Positions 10,010-18,490 of a stretch of DNA of 55,778 bases are shown one piece after another (position 1 is the stretch's first letter; each line of letters begins with the position of its first letter). The stretch spans positions 1 to 55,778 of the forward strand of contig NZ_CAJVAS010000042.1 of the NCBI RefSeq assembly GCF_910593845.1. Reading direction: 5' to 3'. Below the pieces are notes generated by a model. The model saw nothing but the letters and a program-made list of their open reading frames with translations, had not been told where the DNA came from and ran no database searches. Source of the DNA: Paenibacillus solanacearum (lineage in GTDB: Bacteria > Bacillota > Bacilli > Paenibacillales > NBRC-103111). The translations under genes and the position numbers were made by a program.

Positions 10010-10038
10010 ATAGTAATAATTACTGTTTATATTGTCAA
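10010..10038 (-). promoter_or_regulatory. sigma-A promoter of the importer-chelatase operon
   Basis: On the minus strand TTGACA (10033-10038) is followed by a 17-bp spacer and TACTAT (10010-10015). Transcription would begin near 10003, giving a leader of about 140 bases. No other promoter-like sequence is needed for the six genes down to cobN. Confidence 0.65.
10011..10025. promoter_or_regulatory. Zur-like operator over the -10 element
   Basis: TAGTAATAATTACTG has a perfect GTAAT-A-ATTAC core at 10013-10023. It covers part of the -10 element and the spacer, so binding would exclude RNA polymerase. The core fits Zur better than Fur (TGATAAT-N-ATTATCA), although the outer bases are weaker than in the leader copy. 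Confidence 0.58.
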
Positions 10039-10069
10039 TAAAAATTCCTCCCCGACAATTTTGTGGACA

Positions 10070-10119
10070 CAGACACAAATACACCCACAATCAATTACAA
10101 GATTAATTGCAGGTGTCTG
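10070..10119. terminator. stem-loop after the beta-helix gene
   Basis: CAGACAC (10070-10076) pairs with GTGTCTG (10113-10119), and inside it CAATTA (10092-10097) pairs with TAATTG (10104-10109). It lies between the stop of the beta-helix gene and the promoter of the importer operon. It could end transcription coming from the right. The long loop and lack of a clear T-run make this weak. Confidence 0.35.
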
Positions 10120-10154
10120 CCTGAAGGATTATCGTTTCGGCAACACAGCCGAGA

Positions 10155-12128
10155 TTACCCGTTGGTGTAAACGGGCACGCCATCGTTGCCGATCGTTGCT
10201 TTATACCTTGCCCCGTTCGGCGCATAAACGTAATTGCCGCACCATACGTTCGTACCGGCTAGAAGGATAGTCTGCGATGCCTTCCCTTCCAGTTCTCCCG
10301 CCTGGAGCCGAATATTTTGGCAGTTGCTCAGCACATTCACCGCATACCGGTTCGCCCCGCCCGTTCCGGAACTATAATCGGGATTTTTGATTACGGTTGG
10401 GAACAAAATTTCACCGTTCCTCGCATTGTTCTCGATCCGGATCGCGTCGCGGTCCGCGTCAGTCGCCGTGGCGGCGCTATCTACGGTGATCCCGTCGATT
10501 TTGAACCCCCATACATAGTTCAAATAGACTCCCGTCCGGCCGATCTGTTTTAACCGGGAACGCCCGATTTGAATGTTGGCTGTGTACCCTTTGCTTTTGT
10601 ACCAAGTTTTAACCGAAGCCGCCGTAATCGAGGCATCATAGCCCGGCTCCCCGGATATTGGAACGTTAAAGGAGACATCATGCTCTGTGACGATCATGCC
10701 CTCGGAGGTAATGTCTGTCACGGAATTGCTATCACCGATGATAACATCAGCAACATACGCCAGATAAGCGCCCCGGTATCCTTTCTTTATGCTGTTATGA
10801 TCGATTTTCGCCTGCCTTACCCAAGAAAGATAAATGACATTCGCATTGCTTGAAGGCGATGCAATCCCTTGATGATCGAATAGGTTGCCGAGAATGCTTA
10901 CGCTATCGTAGTAAGCGGCAATCGTTCCGAATGCAGCACCTGTAACGACCACACTTTCATTTTTTATATCCTTAAAAATATTTTTGGCGATAAGGATATT
11001 TTTCCCTGCTTGCGGCAATTTGGAATTCACCCCGGCCCCGTCCTTGTTGGCCAAGGACGAACCGCCCCATGCGCTGTCCAGCTTCACTCCTCTCGTACAA
11101 CCAATAAACGTATTTCCTGATATCTCCACATCTGAAAATTTAAATAATCGAATCCCCGCATACGTCATCCCTTCAAAGGTGCATCCGTATACTTTGATGT
11201 TCTGGTTCCACAAATTATGAACTGCACTATGGTTTCCTACACCTGCAGCCCATGCTTGCGTGCCCGTCGTTCCGCTGGCGCCAAAATAGCAGTCGGTCAC
11301 GCGAATGTTCCGGCAAGGCGTACCGTCGTTGATGCCAAAACCATTCGGATCCGACCCGAGCGAGTCGCTCGTCTGATTGGAAATCTGGATAGCTTCATGA
11401 AAATCATTATTTCCCGTGTGATCGCGAAATCCAAGAAACCGGCATTTGTGGAATGATACGTCCTCGCATGCATTCATATCGACGGCATGCCCTCCAACAA
11501 CATCGCGGATTTCGACATTGTTGAACGTAATATTCCTGCCCCTGAGCAAAATGATTGCGTTATATCCATTAGGGAAATTAGCGATGTTCCCTTCAAATAC
11601 GCCGCCCTCAATGATGATATTCCCGTGCCCGTCATATCCGCCAAACGTTTCTCCCGGATCCCCGTTGTAGAGGAACGCGCCCGCAAACGAACGGACAAGT
11701 GTAGCCATATTGAGCTTAAGATGCGTATTTCGGTATATTTTAAGCGGACTTTTCAACTTATATGTACCCGGAGGAACAATAACCTGTACAGGGCCGGTCT
11801 TGGCTTCATTCAATGCGCCTTGAAAAGCGGGGCTCCAATTCCAATCGGCGGGATCTGCGGTTTGGTTCGGAATGAGGTGCTGATAATCCACAACATTGAT
11901 TCCCCCATTCTCATTCCCATTCCCGTACACGCTCGACGAAACGGAGGCTTGCCCGCTAACTGCATTCGACAATCTTCCCGCAACAGCGGCAGCGCCGGTC
12001 ACGGCAATGGCGGCCAACAATTTTCTGCGGCTGATCCGGCTGTTTCGCGGTGCTTGCGCTTGTTCGGATTGTCCTTCTATAGTCGAATCCAGTTCAGTTG
12101 AGTTCTCGGTTTCCGGTTTCATCTCCAA
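10155..12128 (-). CDS. Tat-exported right-handed beta-helix protein
   Basis: About 657 residues. I choose TTG 12128 because GGGGGAGG (12137-12144) lies eight bases before it. A TTG at 12146 would overlap that site, and ATG 12122 has no spaced site. A twin-arginine signal, SRRKLLAAIAVTG, is near residues 35-50 after a glutamine- and glutamate-rich leader. The body has many short hydrophobic turns rich in asparagine and glycine (for example NIIIEGGVFEGN, VEISGNTFIGCTRG). This is the pattern of pectate-lyase-3/beta-helix proteins such as polysaccharide lyases, epimerases or GH28-like hydrolases. I cannot assign catalytic residues. It lies just downstream of a sugar-binding lipoprotein gene, which suggests action on a plant or bacterial polysaccharide outside the cell. 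Confidence 0.8.
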   Translation of the reverse strand: MEMKPETENSTELDSTIEGQSEQAQAPRNSRISRRKLLAAIAVTGAAAVAGRLSNAVSGQASVSSSVYGNGNENGGINVVDYQHLIPNQTADPADWNWSPAFQGALNEAKTGPVQVIVPPGTYKLKSPLKIYRNTHLKLNMATLVRSFAGAFLYNGDPGETFGGYDGHGNIIIEGGVFEGNIANFPNGYNAIILLRGRNITFNNVEIRDVVGGHAVDMNACEDVSFHKCRFLGFRDHTGNNDFHEAIQISNQTSDSLGSDPNGFGINDGTPCRNIRVTDCYFGASGTTGTQAWAAGVGNHSAVHNLWNQNIKVYGCTFEGMTYAGIRLFKFSDVEISGNTFIGCTRGVKLDSAWGGSSLANKDGAGVNSKLPQAGKNILIAKNIFKDIKNESVVVTGAAFGTIAAYYDSVSILGNLFDHQGIASPSSNANVIYLSWVRQAKIDHNSIKKGYRGAYLAYVADVIIGDSNSVTDITSEGMIVTEHDVSFNVPISGEPGYDASITAASVKTWYKSKGYTANIQIGRSRLKQIGRTGVYLNYVWGFKIDGITVDSAATATDADRDAIRIENNARNGEILFPTVIKNPDYSSGTGGANRYAVNVLSNCQNIRLQAGELEGKASQTILLAGTNVWCGNYVYAPNGARYKATIGNDGVPVYTNG

Positions 12129-12172
12129 TGAATATACCTCCCCCAAGGTTCTTTCACCGCGGCAGACCGCGT

Positions 12173-13477
12173 TTAATTCCCTGCAGTTACCCTCTCATTA
12201 ATTTGCTTGTTGATGCTTTCTTCCGCCTCTCTGAGCGCAGTATTCAAGTCAATGTTGTTTTTAACCGCTTTACTTACCGCCGCATTCATCGCCGACATCG
12301 CAATGGAGTCGTATTTGGTTGGAATAAACGTTTTGGCCGGTTTCGTTTTGTAAATGGCCTCAATATGCTTATTTTTCATAAAATCCATACTCGCACCGAA
12401 AGAACTCGCGAATTTAGGATCTTTCATGACGGGATATTTACCATGCTTCGACATATCCATTTGGACTTCATCGGAGGTCATCGCCATGATGACTTTGAAA
12501 GCAGCATCTTTATTTTTGCTTGTAGGTGATATTCCCATCGCATTGGCATCTGCCCGCGCACCAAGACCCGGTGCTTCCGGCCATTCCGGGTAAGTCGCCA
12601 TATCCCATACATCCGGGCTGTTATAAAGTTTGTAACCCATAATATCATTGAGCGAGGCGTACATGGCCAATGTCCCATTGAGCATCGTTTCGGCCGCTTT
12701 TCCATAGGTAGATATTTGGCTGTTGCCTGGAATTTGATAGACTTTGGTCGCAAAGTCTAACACCTTCTTCCATTGATCCGTGTTGACGAGCGCTTTATTC
12801 GTTTTCGGATCGACATAAGGAAGGGACAGCTGTGAAGCCATCCGCTCGATGACGTTGACCTCCAAACCGCGGTATTGAATTCCGCCTTCATTTCTTGTCA
12901 GCTTTTTGCCAAGCTCGTACGTTTGTTCCCAGGTCATGCCGTCTTTCGGATAGGGAACGCCGAATTTATTGAAAATGTCCTTATTATAGTATAAAGCGGA
13001 AAAATGCCTGGTGTACGGGATGGCAACCAGATCGCTTCGCTGGGTAGCCGCTTTGATCGCATCCAGCACTTCCGGCTCGAAACGATTCAGATCCATTTTA
13101 TTCGTCTTGATCAAATCGGTTAAAGGGGTAATCAATCCAAGGTCGGACCAGGTGCTAAAGCCGTAAATGTTGGTGTCGATGAGAATGTCGGGCGTTGCAC
13201 CCGCGGTAATTAGCTCGGCAAGAGAACTTCCTTTTTCGTAAGGCTTCATTTCTACGGTTATCCATGGATATTTTTGATGAACGGGGTCGATGATATATTG
13301 TTTCCGTTCGTCTTCTGTCAACCATCCGGGAAGAAATCCTACGCTAACCGTAACGGGCGACTGATCTTCAACTGCCGCCTTCGAGTTATCGCTGCTCGTG
13401 GATGCTTGACTGCAACCCGCCAGAGGTAAGGTGGTCAATAGAGTCGGTAATAGTAACCATAAGTTTCTCTTTAACAT
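12173..13477 (-). CDS. extracellular solute-binding lipoprotein (family 1), copy 1
   Basis: 434 residues. ATG 13477 follows GGGAGGAATT. The N-terminus is a lipoprotein signal with lipobox LPLAGC. Family-1 sugar-binding features include KKYPW near the start, LYYNKDIFNKFGVPYPKDG in the middle with GMTWEQ, and the C-terminal ending TALREAEESINKQI. It would bind an oligosaccharide at the outer face of the membrane. No permease or ATPase gene is near, unlike normal operons of this class. It lies 44 bp before the beta-helix gene and probably shares its transcript. Its own upstream region carries three palindromes that could be regulator sites. Confidence 0.88.
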   Translation of the reverse strand: MLKRNLWLLLPTLLTTLPLAGCSQASTSSDNSKAAVEDQSPVTVSVGFLPGWLTEDERKQYIIDPVHQKYPWITVEMKPYEKGSSLAELITAGATPDILIDTNIYGFSTWSDLGLITPLTDLIKTNKMDLNRFEPEVLDAIKAATQRSDLVAIPYTRHFSALYYNKDIFNKFGVPYPKDGMTWEQTYELGKKLTRNEGGIQYRGLEVNVIERMASQLSLPYVDPKTNKALVNTDQWKKVLDFATKVYQIPGNSQISTYGKAAETMLNGTLAMYASLNDIMGYKLYNSPDVWDMATYPEWPEAPGLGARADANAMGISPTSKNKDAAFKVIMAMTSDEVQMDMSKHGKYPVMKDPKFASSFGASMDFMKNKHIEAIYKTKPAKTFIPTKYDSIAMSAMNAAVSKAVKNNIDLNTALREAEESINKQINERVTAGN

Positions 13478-13700
13478 AATTCCTCCCATGAATGTACGAA
13501 CCGATTCTCGGATTCGCAGTCTTATCCATTTTTATTACGTAAATTGTTACTTTCGCCGAATCAAACCGTTTGTGTAGACATCTTGCAACTTCCACGCAGC
13601 CGCATTTTTTATGTGTAACAACACCCAGCATACGCTCAAGCAGAATCCAGATCTTACGCTAAAAACGGCTTTCCCCTCACCACCTCTGGAACTCGCTTTT

Positions 13701-13720
13701 CAATGTAACCCGTTACATTG
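13701..13720. promoter_or_regulatory. palindromic operator, copy A
   Basis: CAATGTAACCCGTTACATTG is a 9-2-9 inverted repeat. The shape TGTAA-N4-TTACA is typical of LacI-family or CcpA (cre-like) sites. It lies about 225 bp upstream of the binding-protein start. Confidence 0.5.
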
Positions 13721-13787
13721 AAGATTAAAAAAATAACTCATGTTAGTGTTTATTAATGGACTTTGTTCACCACCTCCGATAAATATA

Positions 13788-13801
13788 TGTAACCCTTTAC
13801 A
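13788..13801. promoter_or_regulatory. palindromic operator, copy B
   Basis: TGTAACCCTTTACA has the same half-sites as copy A, with centres 84 bp apart, about eight helical turns. This would suit looping or side-by-side binding on one face of the DNA. Confidence 0.45.
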
Positions 13802-13921
13802 TTATAACCGCTCTTTTATGCTGCGACAATATGTACTTTGACGGTTTATTACGATTTAATAATCTCTTTACGAAAGCGGATGCTTCGATTTGAACGTAGC
13901 TTCGATGTCCGATGTATTTTA

Positions 13922-13935
13922 TGTAACGGTTTACA
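13922..13935. promoter_or_regulatory. palindromic operator, copy C
   Basis: TGTAACGGTTTACA is the third copy of the TGTAA-N4-TTACA palindrome, 134 bp beyond copy B and close to the stop of the neighbouring membrane-protein gene. Confidence 0.45.
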
Positions 13936-14004
13936 TGAATTAAACGAAAGCCATCATACATGCTGCATGCGAAAGGGACTACACTCGTGGATCACAAAAG
14001 AGCG

Positions 14005-14595
14005 CTAGTGCAACGCGATTCCGAATCCCACACTCAAAAGGAGCACGGCGACCAGACCTAACATAATTCCCAATGCCAACGATTTAAGCGTAAACCAGCG
14101 GAATTGCCCCGGCTCTGTACGATCGATTTTGTGAATGCGGTATAGGATCGCCGCGTTGCTCAATAAGATAAAGATTAAAACTAGAGCAGCCATAATCGTC
14201 CATAACCCAGACACATCCCGGATTTGCATGGGATCGTCATCCCTTATGCGAGTAAAGGCCACTAGTTGATTCACAAGTAAGAACGTAAAGCCAAATAGTC
14301 TAACGATCCGCCCTTTTCGATCATGATTCTTGCCTAACTTTTCCCGTTCATATTCCGCAATTTCACGCATAAATCGGGGACCGTGCATGAAGAGCAGATG
14401 CTTCGGAAAAAAGAGGCTCCAACATTCAAAAAGCAACACGACCCCATATAAAAAAACGCCTATCAGGTAAGTATCCGAACGCGACGGCTCTAGAACAAGT
14501 AAGAGACCGCCGGTTAACGGGATAATGATGCAAACACATGCATTGATGAAAATGATTTGTTTCACGCGCAACGATTTTAGTCTACTCGTGTCCAT
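14005..14595 (-). CDS. four-helix membrane protein of unknown function
   Basis: 196 residues from ATG 14595, which follows AGGAGTG with nine bases between. A longer frame to 14622 lacks a site. Four hydrophobic segments lie near residues 15-35, 45-62, 100-117 and 133-152, with a further one at the C-terminus (LGIMLGLVAVLLLSVG). A basic loop, EREKLGKNHDRKGR, lies between the second and third. I do not recognise the family. It follows the GNAT gene after a 46-bp gap and may share a transcript with it and the AraC gene. Confidence 0.65.
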   Translation of the reverse strand: MDTSRLKSLRVKQIIFINACVCIIIPLTGGLLLVLEPSRSDTYLIGVFLYGVVLLFECWSLFFPKHLLFMHGPRFMREIAEYEREKLGKNHDRKGRIVRLFGFTFLLVNQLVAFTRIRDDDPMQIRDVSGLWTIMAALVLIFILLSNAAILYRIHKIDRTEPGQFRWFTLKSLALGIMLGLVAVLLLSVGFGIALH

Positions 14596-14641
14596 GGCTA
14601 GCACACTCCTATCCGATTCCATACGTTTCTTTAAGCTATCG

Positions 14642-15118
14642 TTACCCGATAAGTTCTTTTACAAAGAGGACTCGATCTTGTCCTATCCCATCGTAGTTCA
14701 TTGTAACGGGTACACCATCAACCTCACCCGTTCCTTTTTCAATCTGGAATCCCATACGTGTGTGAAAAGCTATTGATGTTTTGTTAATCGGAGATGTGAC
14801 GCAACGAACTACGTTACATCCCTTCTCCCGAATCTTCTCGAAGAACATCTGATACAAATATTTCGCAACTCCGTCTTTCCTGCAATCAGGATGCACGCCA
14901 ATAAAGTGAACGTATGCTTCAGTCGGAATGCTTTGCGAGACAAGACCGATTAAGAAGCCGATGATTTGACCATCTTGTTCGGCTACAAAACTTGTGTCTT
15001 GAAAATGTTGAAAGAATAGCTTGGGCAGCATGTCGGCCATATGTCGACCGCCCCACCAATTATCTATAATTGAAATGACCGGTATGTAATCGAGTTCACG
15101 TACATTTCTGAAGTCCAT
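14642..15118 (-). CDS. GNAT family N-acetyltransferase
   Basis: 158 residues from ATG 15118, with AGGAGG about a dozen bases upstream. The acetyl-CoA fold is clear: beta4 is AYVHFIGVHPDCRKDGVAKYLYQ, with the pyrophosphate loop in CRKDGVA, and the C-terminal part has TSIAFHTRMGFQIE. It should move an acetyl group to a small molecule or protein amine. The substrate cannot be read from sequence. It lies 50 bp after the AraC gene in the same direction. Confidence 0.82.
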   Translation of the reverse strand: MDFRNVRELDYIPVISIIDNWWGGRHMADMLPKLFFQHFQDTSFVAEQDGQIIGFLIGLVSQSIPTEAYVHFIGVHPDCRKDGVAKYLYQMFFEKIREKGCNVVRCVTSPINKTSIAFHTRMGFQIEKGTGEVDGVPVTMNYDGIGQDRVLFVKELIG

Positions 15119-15168
15119 AAAATGGATAAACCTCCTCGAAGGAATCTGTCTCAAACTATCGACTGGAA

Positions 15169-16020
15169 CTAACGAATGGCAAGCACAAATTCGCGCGGGG
15201 TGACTCCGAGCAGCCGTTTGAAGTGCCGGTGCAGGTGGCTTTGATCACTGAACCCGAGTATGGCAGCGACCTCGTGAGCCGGCATCCCGCCGATCAGCAG
15301 CTTTTGCGCCCTGCGAATTTTTTCCTGAATCACATACTGATGAGGAGTCAGACCCGTAGCGTCCTTGAACAGCCTCACCAGATGGGAGGGGCTCACATGA
15401 GAGGCGGCGGCAATCTCGTCCAGGGACAAATTTCGATCCAAGTAAGCGTGTATATACTGAAGAGTGCCGTCCAGCTGGCGCCGATCGATCCGCTGTGGCA
15501 GCGCTCTCCGGTGCCCGGAGGGCGTGCCGTAGCGGTGCAGCAAATGAACGGTCAGCATCCGCGTCAGCGAATCGGTGTACAGCCGTCCGCCCAGCCCGCC
15601 ACTCTGCACATCCTCTCTCAGCCACTGAACCATCTGTACGATCCGCTCGTCGCTCAACCGAATAGATCTGCCGAAGTCGATGGCGTCTCCGGTATTGAAA
15701 AGCTCCAGCTCAGCGGCGACTTGATCGGTGAGTCTTGTGGAAAGATCGAGGCGCACAAACGAAAGCTCCCCTTCCCATCTGCAATAGGACAGATCGCCTG
15801 CTGAAAATATATTAATATCTCCCGGTTTCGCTACCCCTTCTCCCCGGTACCCGTCCGCCCGCTCAAACACTTTCACCGGCTGCGGGGTCCCATGGATGAC
15901 AATCAGATGGCTCTGCAAGGCCGGTTCGAACGCCTCCTGCGGAGAAACGCTTTCCCACCCCCACAGCTTCAAATCAGACCATCCTAAAGATTCACTTGAT
16001 ACGACAGGAACATCCGGCAC
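15169..16020 (-). CDS. AraC family regulator with cupin-like sensor
   Basis: 283 residues. GTG 16020 is preceded by AAGGGAG at nine bases. The N-terminal half is a ligand-binding region like AraC_binding proteins (LQSHLIVIHGTPQPVKVF). The C-terminal 100 residues carry two helix-turn-helix motifs: NLSLDEIAAASHVSPSHLVR and MPAHEVAAILGFSDQSHLHR, then the ending GVTPREFVLAIR. It is transcribed away from the aldo/keto reductase gene across a 232-bp gap, so that gene is its likely target. Confidence 0.88.
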   Translation of the reverse strand: MPDVPVVSSESLGWSDLKLWGWESVSPQEAFEPALQSHLIVIHGTPQPVKVFERADGYRGEGVAKPGDINIFSAGDLSYCRWEGELSFVRLDLSTRLTDQVAAELELFNTGDAIDFGRSIRLSDERIVQMVQWLREDVQSGGLGGRLYTDSLTRMLTVHLLHRYGTPSGHRRALPQRIDRRQLDGTLQYIHAYLDRNLSLDEIAAASHVSPSHLVRLFKDATGLTPHQYVIQEKIRRAQKLLIGGMPAHEVAAILGFSDQSHLHRHFKRLLGVTPREFVLAIR

Positions 16021-16252
16021 TGCACGATTCTCCCTTCATCCCTACGCAACCGCCAAACGCCATGATCGTTCACGGTTCGCATCCTTTTACATTCAGTTTA
16101 TCCTAATAATGGGACCCAGACAACGCGGTCCTCCCCTCCTATGCGCATTTTGTTCAAAATCGCGGTCATATTGTTCAAGTACTAAATCCCTGCCGTTATA
16201 TATACTGAGATCATGAAATTCAATAAACAAACCACATGGGAGGCTGGAAAAT

Positions 16253-17278
16253 ATGAAGTATACACAATTGGGCCGTTCCGGATTGCTCGTATCGAAGCTC
16301 GCATTCGGGGCGATGACGTTCGGGTCCGGGAACATTCCGAGCGTTTACAAGGTAGGGCAGGATCACGCTCAGGAGCTGGTCAACCATGCGCTTGCCGCAG
16401 GCATTAACTTCTTCGATACGGCCAATGCTTATGCGGACGGTCTAAGCGAGGAAATACTCGGCCGTCTGCTCGGATCGCGCCGGAAGGAAGTCGTCATTGC
16501 GACCAAGGCCGGCATGCGGATGGGACCGGAGCTTGTGCAAGCCGGGCTGTCCCGCAAGCATTTGTTCGATGCGTGCGAGGCGAGTTTGATTCGCTTGGGG
16601 ACGGATTATATCGATTTGTACATCGTTCATAAAACCGACCCGTTCACACCGCTCGAAGAGACGCTGGAGGCACTGAACGATCTAGTTCGGCAAGGCAAGG
16701 TGCGGTACATCGGCTATTCGAACTGGCCGGCTTGGCTGGCCGCCCAAGCTGTTCAGATGCAGCGAGAACGCGGGTGGGCCCCCTTCATCAACGGACAAAT
16801 GTACTATTCGCTGATCGGCCGCGACATCGAGCACGATACGGTGCCTTTCATGCAAAACGGCGGTGTCGGCTTAACCGTATGGGGTCCGCTGGCCGGCGGG
16901 TTCTTGAGCGGCAAATATACTCGTCATCATTTGATCGATCCGGAACATCGGCTGAGCGGGTTTGATTTTTTACCGCATGACAAGGAGTGGGGTTTTAAGG
17001 TGATGGATACGGTGAAAGATATTGCTCACACGCACGACGCAACGCCGGCGCAGGTCTCGCTCGCATGGCTGCTTGCGCAGCCTCACGTCAGCAGCGTGCT
17101 CGTCGGCTCGAGCAAGTTGAGCCAGCTCGAAGACAATTTGAACGCGTCAGGGCTGCAGCTGACGGTGCAGGAAATCGCGACGCTGGATGAACTGACGCGC
17201 CCTGCGCCGCTGTACCCGAACTGGTTTGCAACGAAGCTGCTGGACGTTCAGGCCGCTCAGGCGCTTGACGTCCGGTGA
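16253..17278 (+). CDS. aldo/keto reductase
   Basis: 341 residues with GGGAGG upstream of the ATG. The (beta/alpha)8 AKR catalytic tetrad is complete: Asp55 and Tyr60 in FFDTANAYADG, Lys85 in IATKAG and His126 in IVHKTD. The NADPH-binding C-terminal block is SVLVGSSKLSQLEDNL. It reduces aldehydes or ketones. The closest pattern is the YghZ/AKR14-like soluble reductases. It lies opposite an AraC gene that may sense the substrate. A short stem-loop follows the stop. Confidence 0.9.
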   Translation: MKYTQLGRSGLLVSKLAFGAMTFGSGNIPSVYKVGQDHAQELVNHALAAGINFFDTANAYADGLSEEILGRLLGSRRKEVVIATKAGMRMGPELVQAGLSRKHLFDACEASLIRLGTDYIDLYIVHKTDPFTPLEETLEALNDLVRQGKVRYIGYSNWPAWLAAQAVQMQRERGWAPFINGQMYYSLIGRDIEHDTVPFMQNGGVGLTVWGPLAGGFLSGKYTRHHLIDPEHRLSGFDFLPHDKEWGFKVMDTVKDIAHTHDATPAQVSLAWLLAQPHVSSVLVGSSKLSQLEDNLNASGLQLTVQEIATLDELTRPAPLYPNWFATKLLDVQAAQALDVR

Positions 17279-17290
17279 AAAAGCAGCAGC

Positions 17291-17313
17291 AAGCACCCGT
17301 TACGACGGGGCTT
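17291..17313 (+). terminator. terminator after the aldo/keto reductase
   Basis: AAGC-A-CCCG pairs with CGGG-G-CTT around the loop TTACGA, followed by TCCGCTTTT. The placement 12 bp after the stop fits a rho-independent terminator. Confidence 0.5.
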
Positions 17314-17414
17314 TCCGCTTTTATGCAGGGAGCCGGACTACAAGAATAAATGTGCACTCCTTCGGAACCTCGGAGCTCCACGGTTTTCCTGCAGCGCTGC
17401 GCCGATGTTGAAAC

Positions 17415-17591
17415 CTAATCTTTACCGGTCAACAGCCGCCTCCCGAACTGCAGGCGTGCTTCAAGTTCGATCATAAACTTGCAATCTTCGCAGCAATGCA
17501 TTCCTTTCATGTTTCGCTTCACATGGCCGTAAGCTTGAGTCCCCTCAAGGACATAAAACGCCTTTTTACAAATATAACAGCTCGAATGCAT
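17415..17591 (-). CDS. small YlaI-like zinc-ribbon protein
   Basis: 58 residues from ATG 17591, with GGAGG seven bases upstream. A longer frame to 17729 has no site. The two pairs CYIC near the N-terminus and CCEDC in the middle form a four-cysteine zinc ribbon, followed by a helical, basic tail (LEARLQFGRRL). The layout resembles the Bacillus YlaI/DUF2197 proteins, whose role is unknown. It is divergent from the TetR gene, so it may be controlled by the tandem operators between them. Confidence 0.6.
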   Translation of the reverse strand: MHSSCYICKKAFYVLEGTQAYGHVKRNMKGMHCCEDCKFMIELEARLQFGRRLLTGKD

Positions 17592-17724
17592 ACGAAATCC
17601 TCCGTTGGATTGGTCCTGCACCGAAATCCCCCTCTCGCCGATCACGACAAGTTCCCGTACAGACAAGTTCCCATACCATTGACGGAATAAACGCAATGCG
17701 TTATAACCAAATAAGCATCTAAAT

Positions 17725-17757
17725 AACACACTGTGTTTTTTATTTTAGTACAGTGTA
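17725..17757. promoter_or_regulatory. tandem palindromes between divergent genes, TetR-type
   Basis: AACACA-C-TGTGTT (17725-17737) is a perfect 6-1-6 dyad, and TACA-G-TGTA (17749-17757) is a second dyad with related half-sites. Their centres are 22 bp apart, two helical turns. The pair lies immediately upstream of the TetR gene, so autoregulation is likely. Confidence 0.5.
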
Positions 17758-17782
17758 TTAAATAAGGCAAGGGGGGGTATCG

Positions 17783-18388
17783 TTGCCGAAAATCGTGGAC
17801 CATGAACAAAAAAGGAAGCTGATCGCCGAATCGGCGTGGAGGATTATCGAAGAAAAAGGAATCGAGCATGCGTCAATCCGCGCTATCGCCGCTTCGGCGG
17901 GGGTGTCGCCCGGTGCCTTGCGGCATTATTTTTCAACGCAGGACGAGCTGTTGCTGTTTATCGTGGATTACTTTTTGACAAGGGCAGCACACAAGGCAGA
18001 GGGGCTGGATATAAGCTGTATTCCGATAAAAGCCGCGAAAGAAATACTTTTAGAGCTACTCCCTATGGATTCGGAAAAACGAACTGCAACAGGCGTCTGG
18101 TGGGTATTCGCCATTCGTTCCCTCTCAAGCTCGACGTTGCGAGTTAAAAAAGACGAGCTCACGGACGGACTTCACCATCTGACTAAAACGGTCCTCGGCC
18201 TTCTGCGTAGTGCTGAGCTTCTTCCCCCGTCGATAGATATAGAGCTCGAAACGCTTAGACTGGCCGCAGTCGTCGAAGGCTTGACGATCCTCGCACTGCT
18301 TCGACCGGAGCTATACACACCAGAGACGATGGAGCAAATCGTCATCCTCCACCTCCGGGAGCTTTGCATGCGCAAAACGGATGAATAA
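17783..18388 (+). CDS. TetR family repressor
   Basis: 201 residues with a TTG start after a GGGGGGG site. The N-terminal HTH is IEHASIRAIAASAGVSPGAL with RHYFSTQDELL, the classic TetR recognition block. The C-terminal domain has no recognisable ligand motif, but its overall shape resembles BetI/PksA-type regulators. It is divergent from the zinc-ribbon gene and preceded by two palindromes 22 bp apart. The DNA 3' of it contains no obvious efflux gene, so the regulated target may be the zinc-ribbon gene or lie elsewhere. Confidence 0.88.
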   Translation: MPKIVDHEQKRKLIAESAWRIIEEKGIEHASIRAIAASAGVSPGALRHYFSTQDELLLFIVDYFLTRAAHKAEGLDISCIPIKAAKEILLELLPMDSEKRTATGVWWVFAIRSLSSSTLRVKKDELTDGLHHLTKTVLGLLRSAELLPPSIDIELETLRLAAVVEGLTILALLRPELYTPETMEQIVILHLRELCMRKTDE

Positions 18389-18490
18389 GCAAGTAGAAGC
18401 AGGCCACACGTCGCCTGACTCTATGACCTGACCGGAGCTTTTACTTGTGGTACGGATCTCCGCGCTGTCTGTAACGGCAAGTTTTGAAAA

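Larger units (their letters stand above)
13478..14004. other. long regulatory intergenic region of binding-protein copy 1
   Basis: This 527-bp stretch has no convincing gene. It carries three TGTAA-N4-TTACA palindromes, listed separately. TCACCACCTC occurs twice (13677-13686 and 13767-13776), 27 and 21 bp before the first and second palindromes. The pairing suggests a duplicated control module. Confidence 0.5.

Noticed and set aside
9973..10100. cobalamin riboswitch in front of the importer-chelatase operon
   Set aside because: I searched the leader for the conserved B12-box and GCCACTG-like core and saw neither. The palindromes explain the control better.
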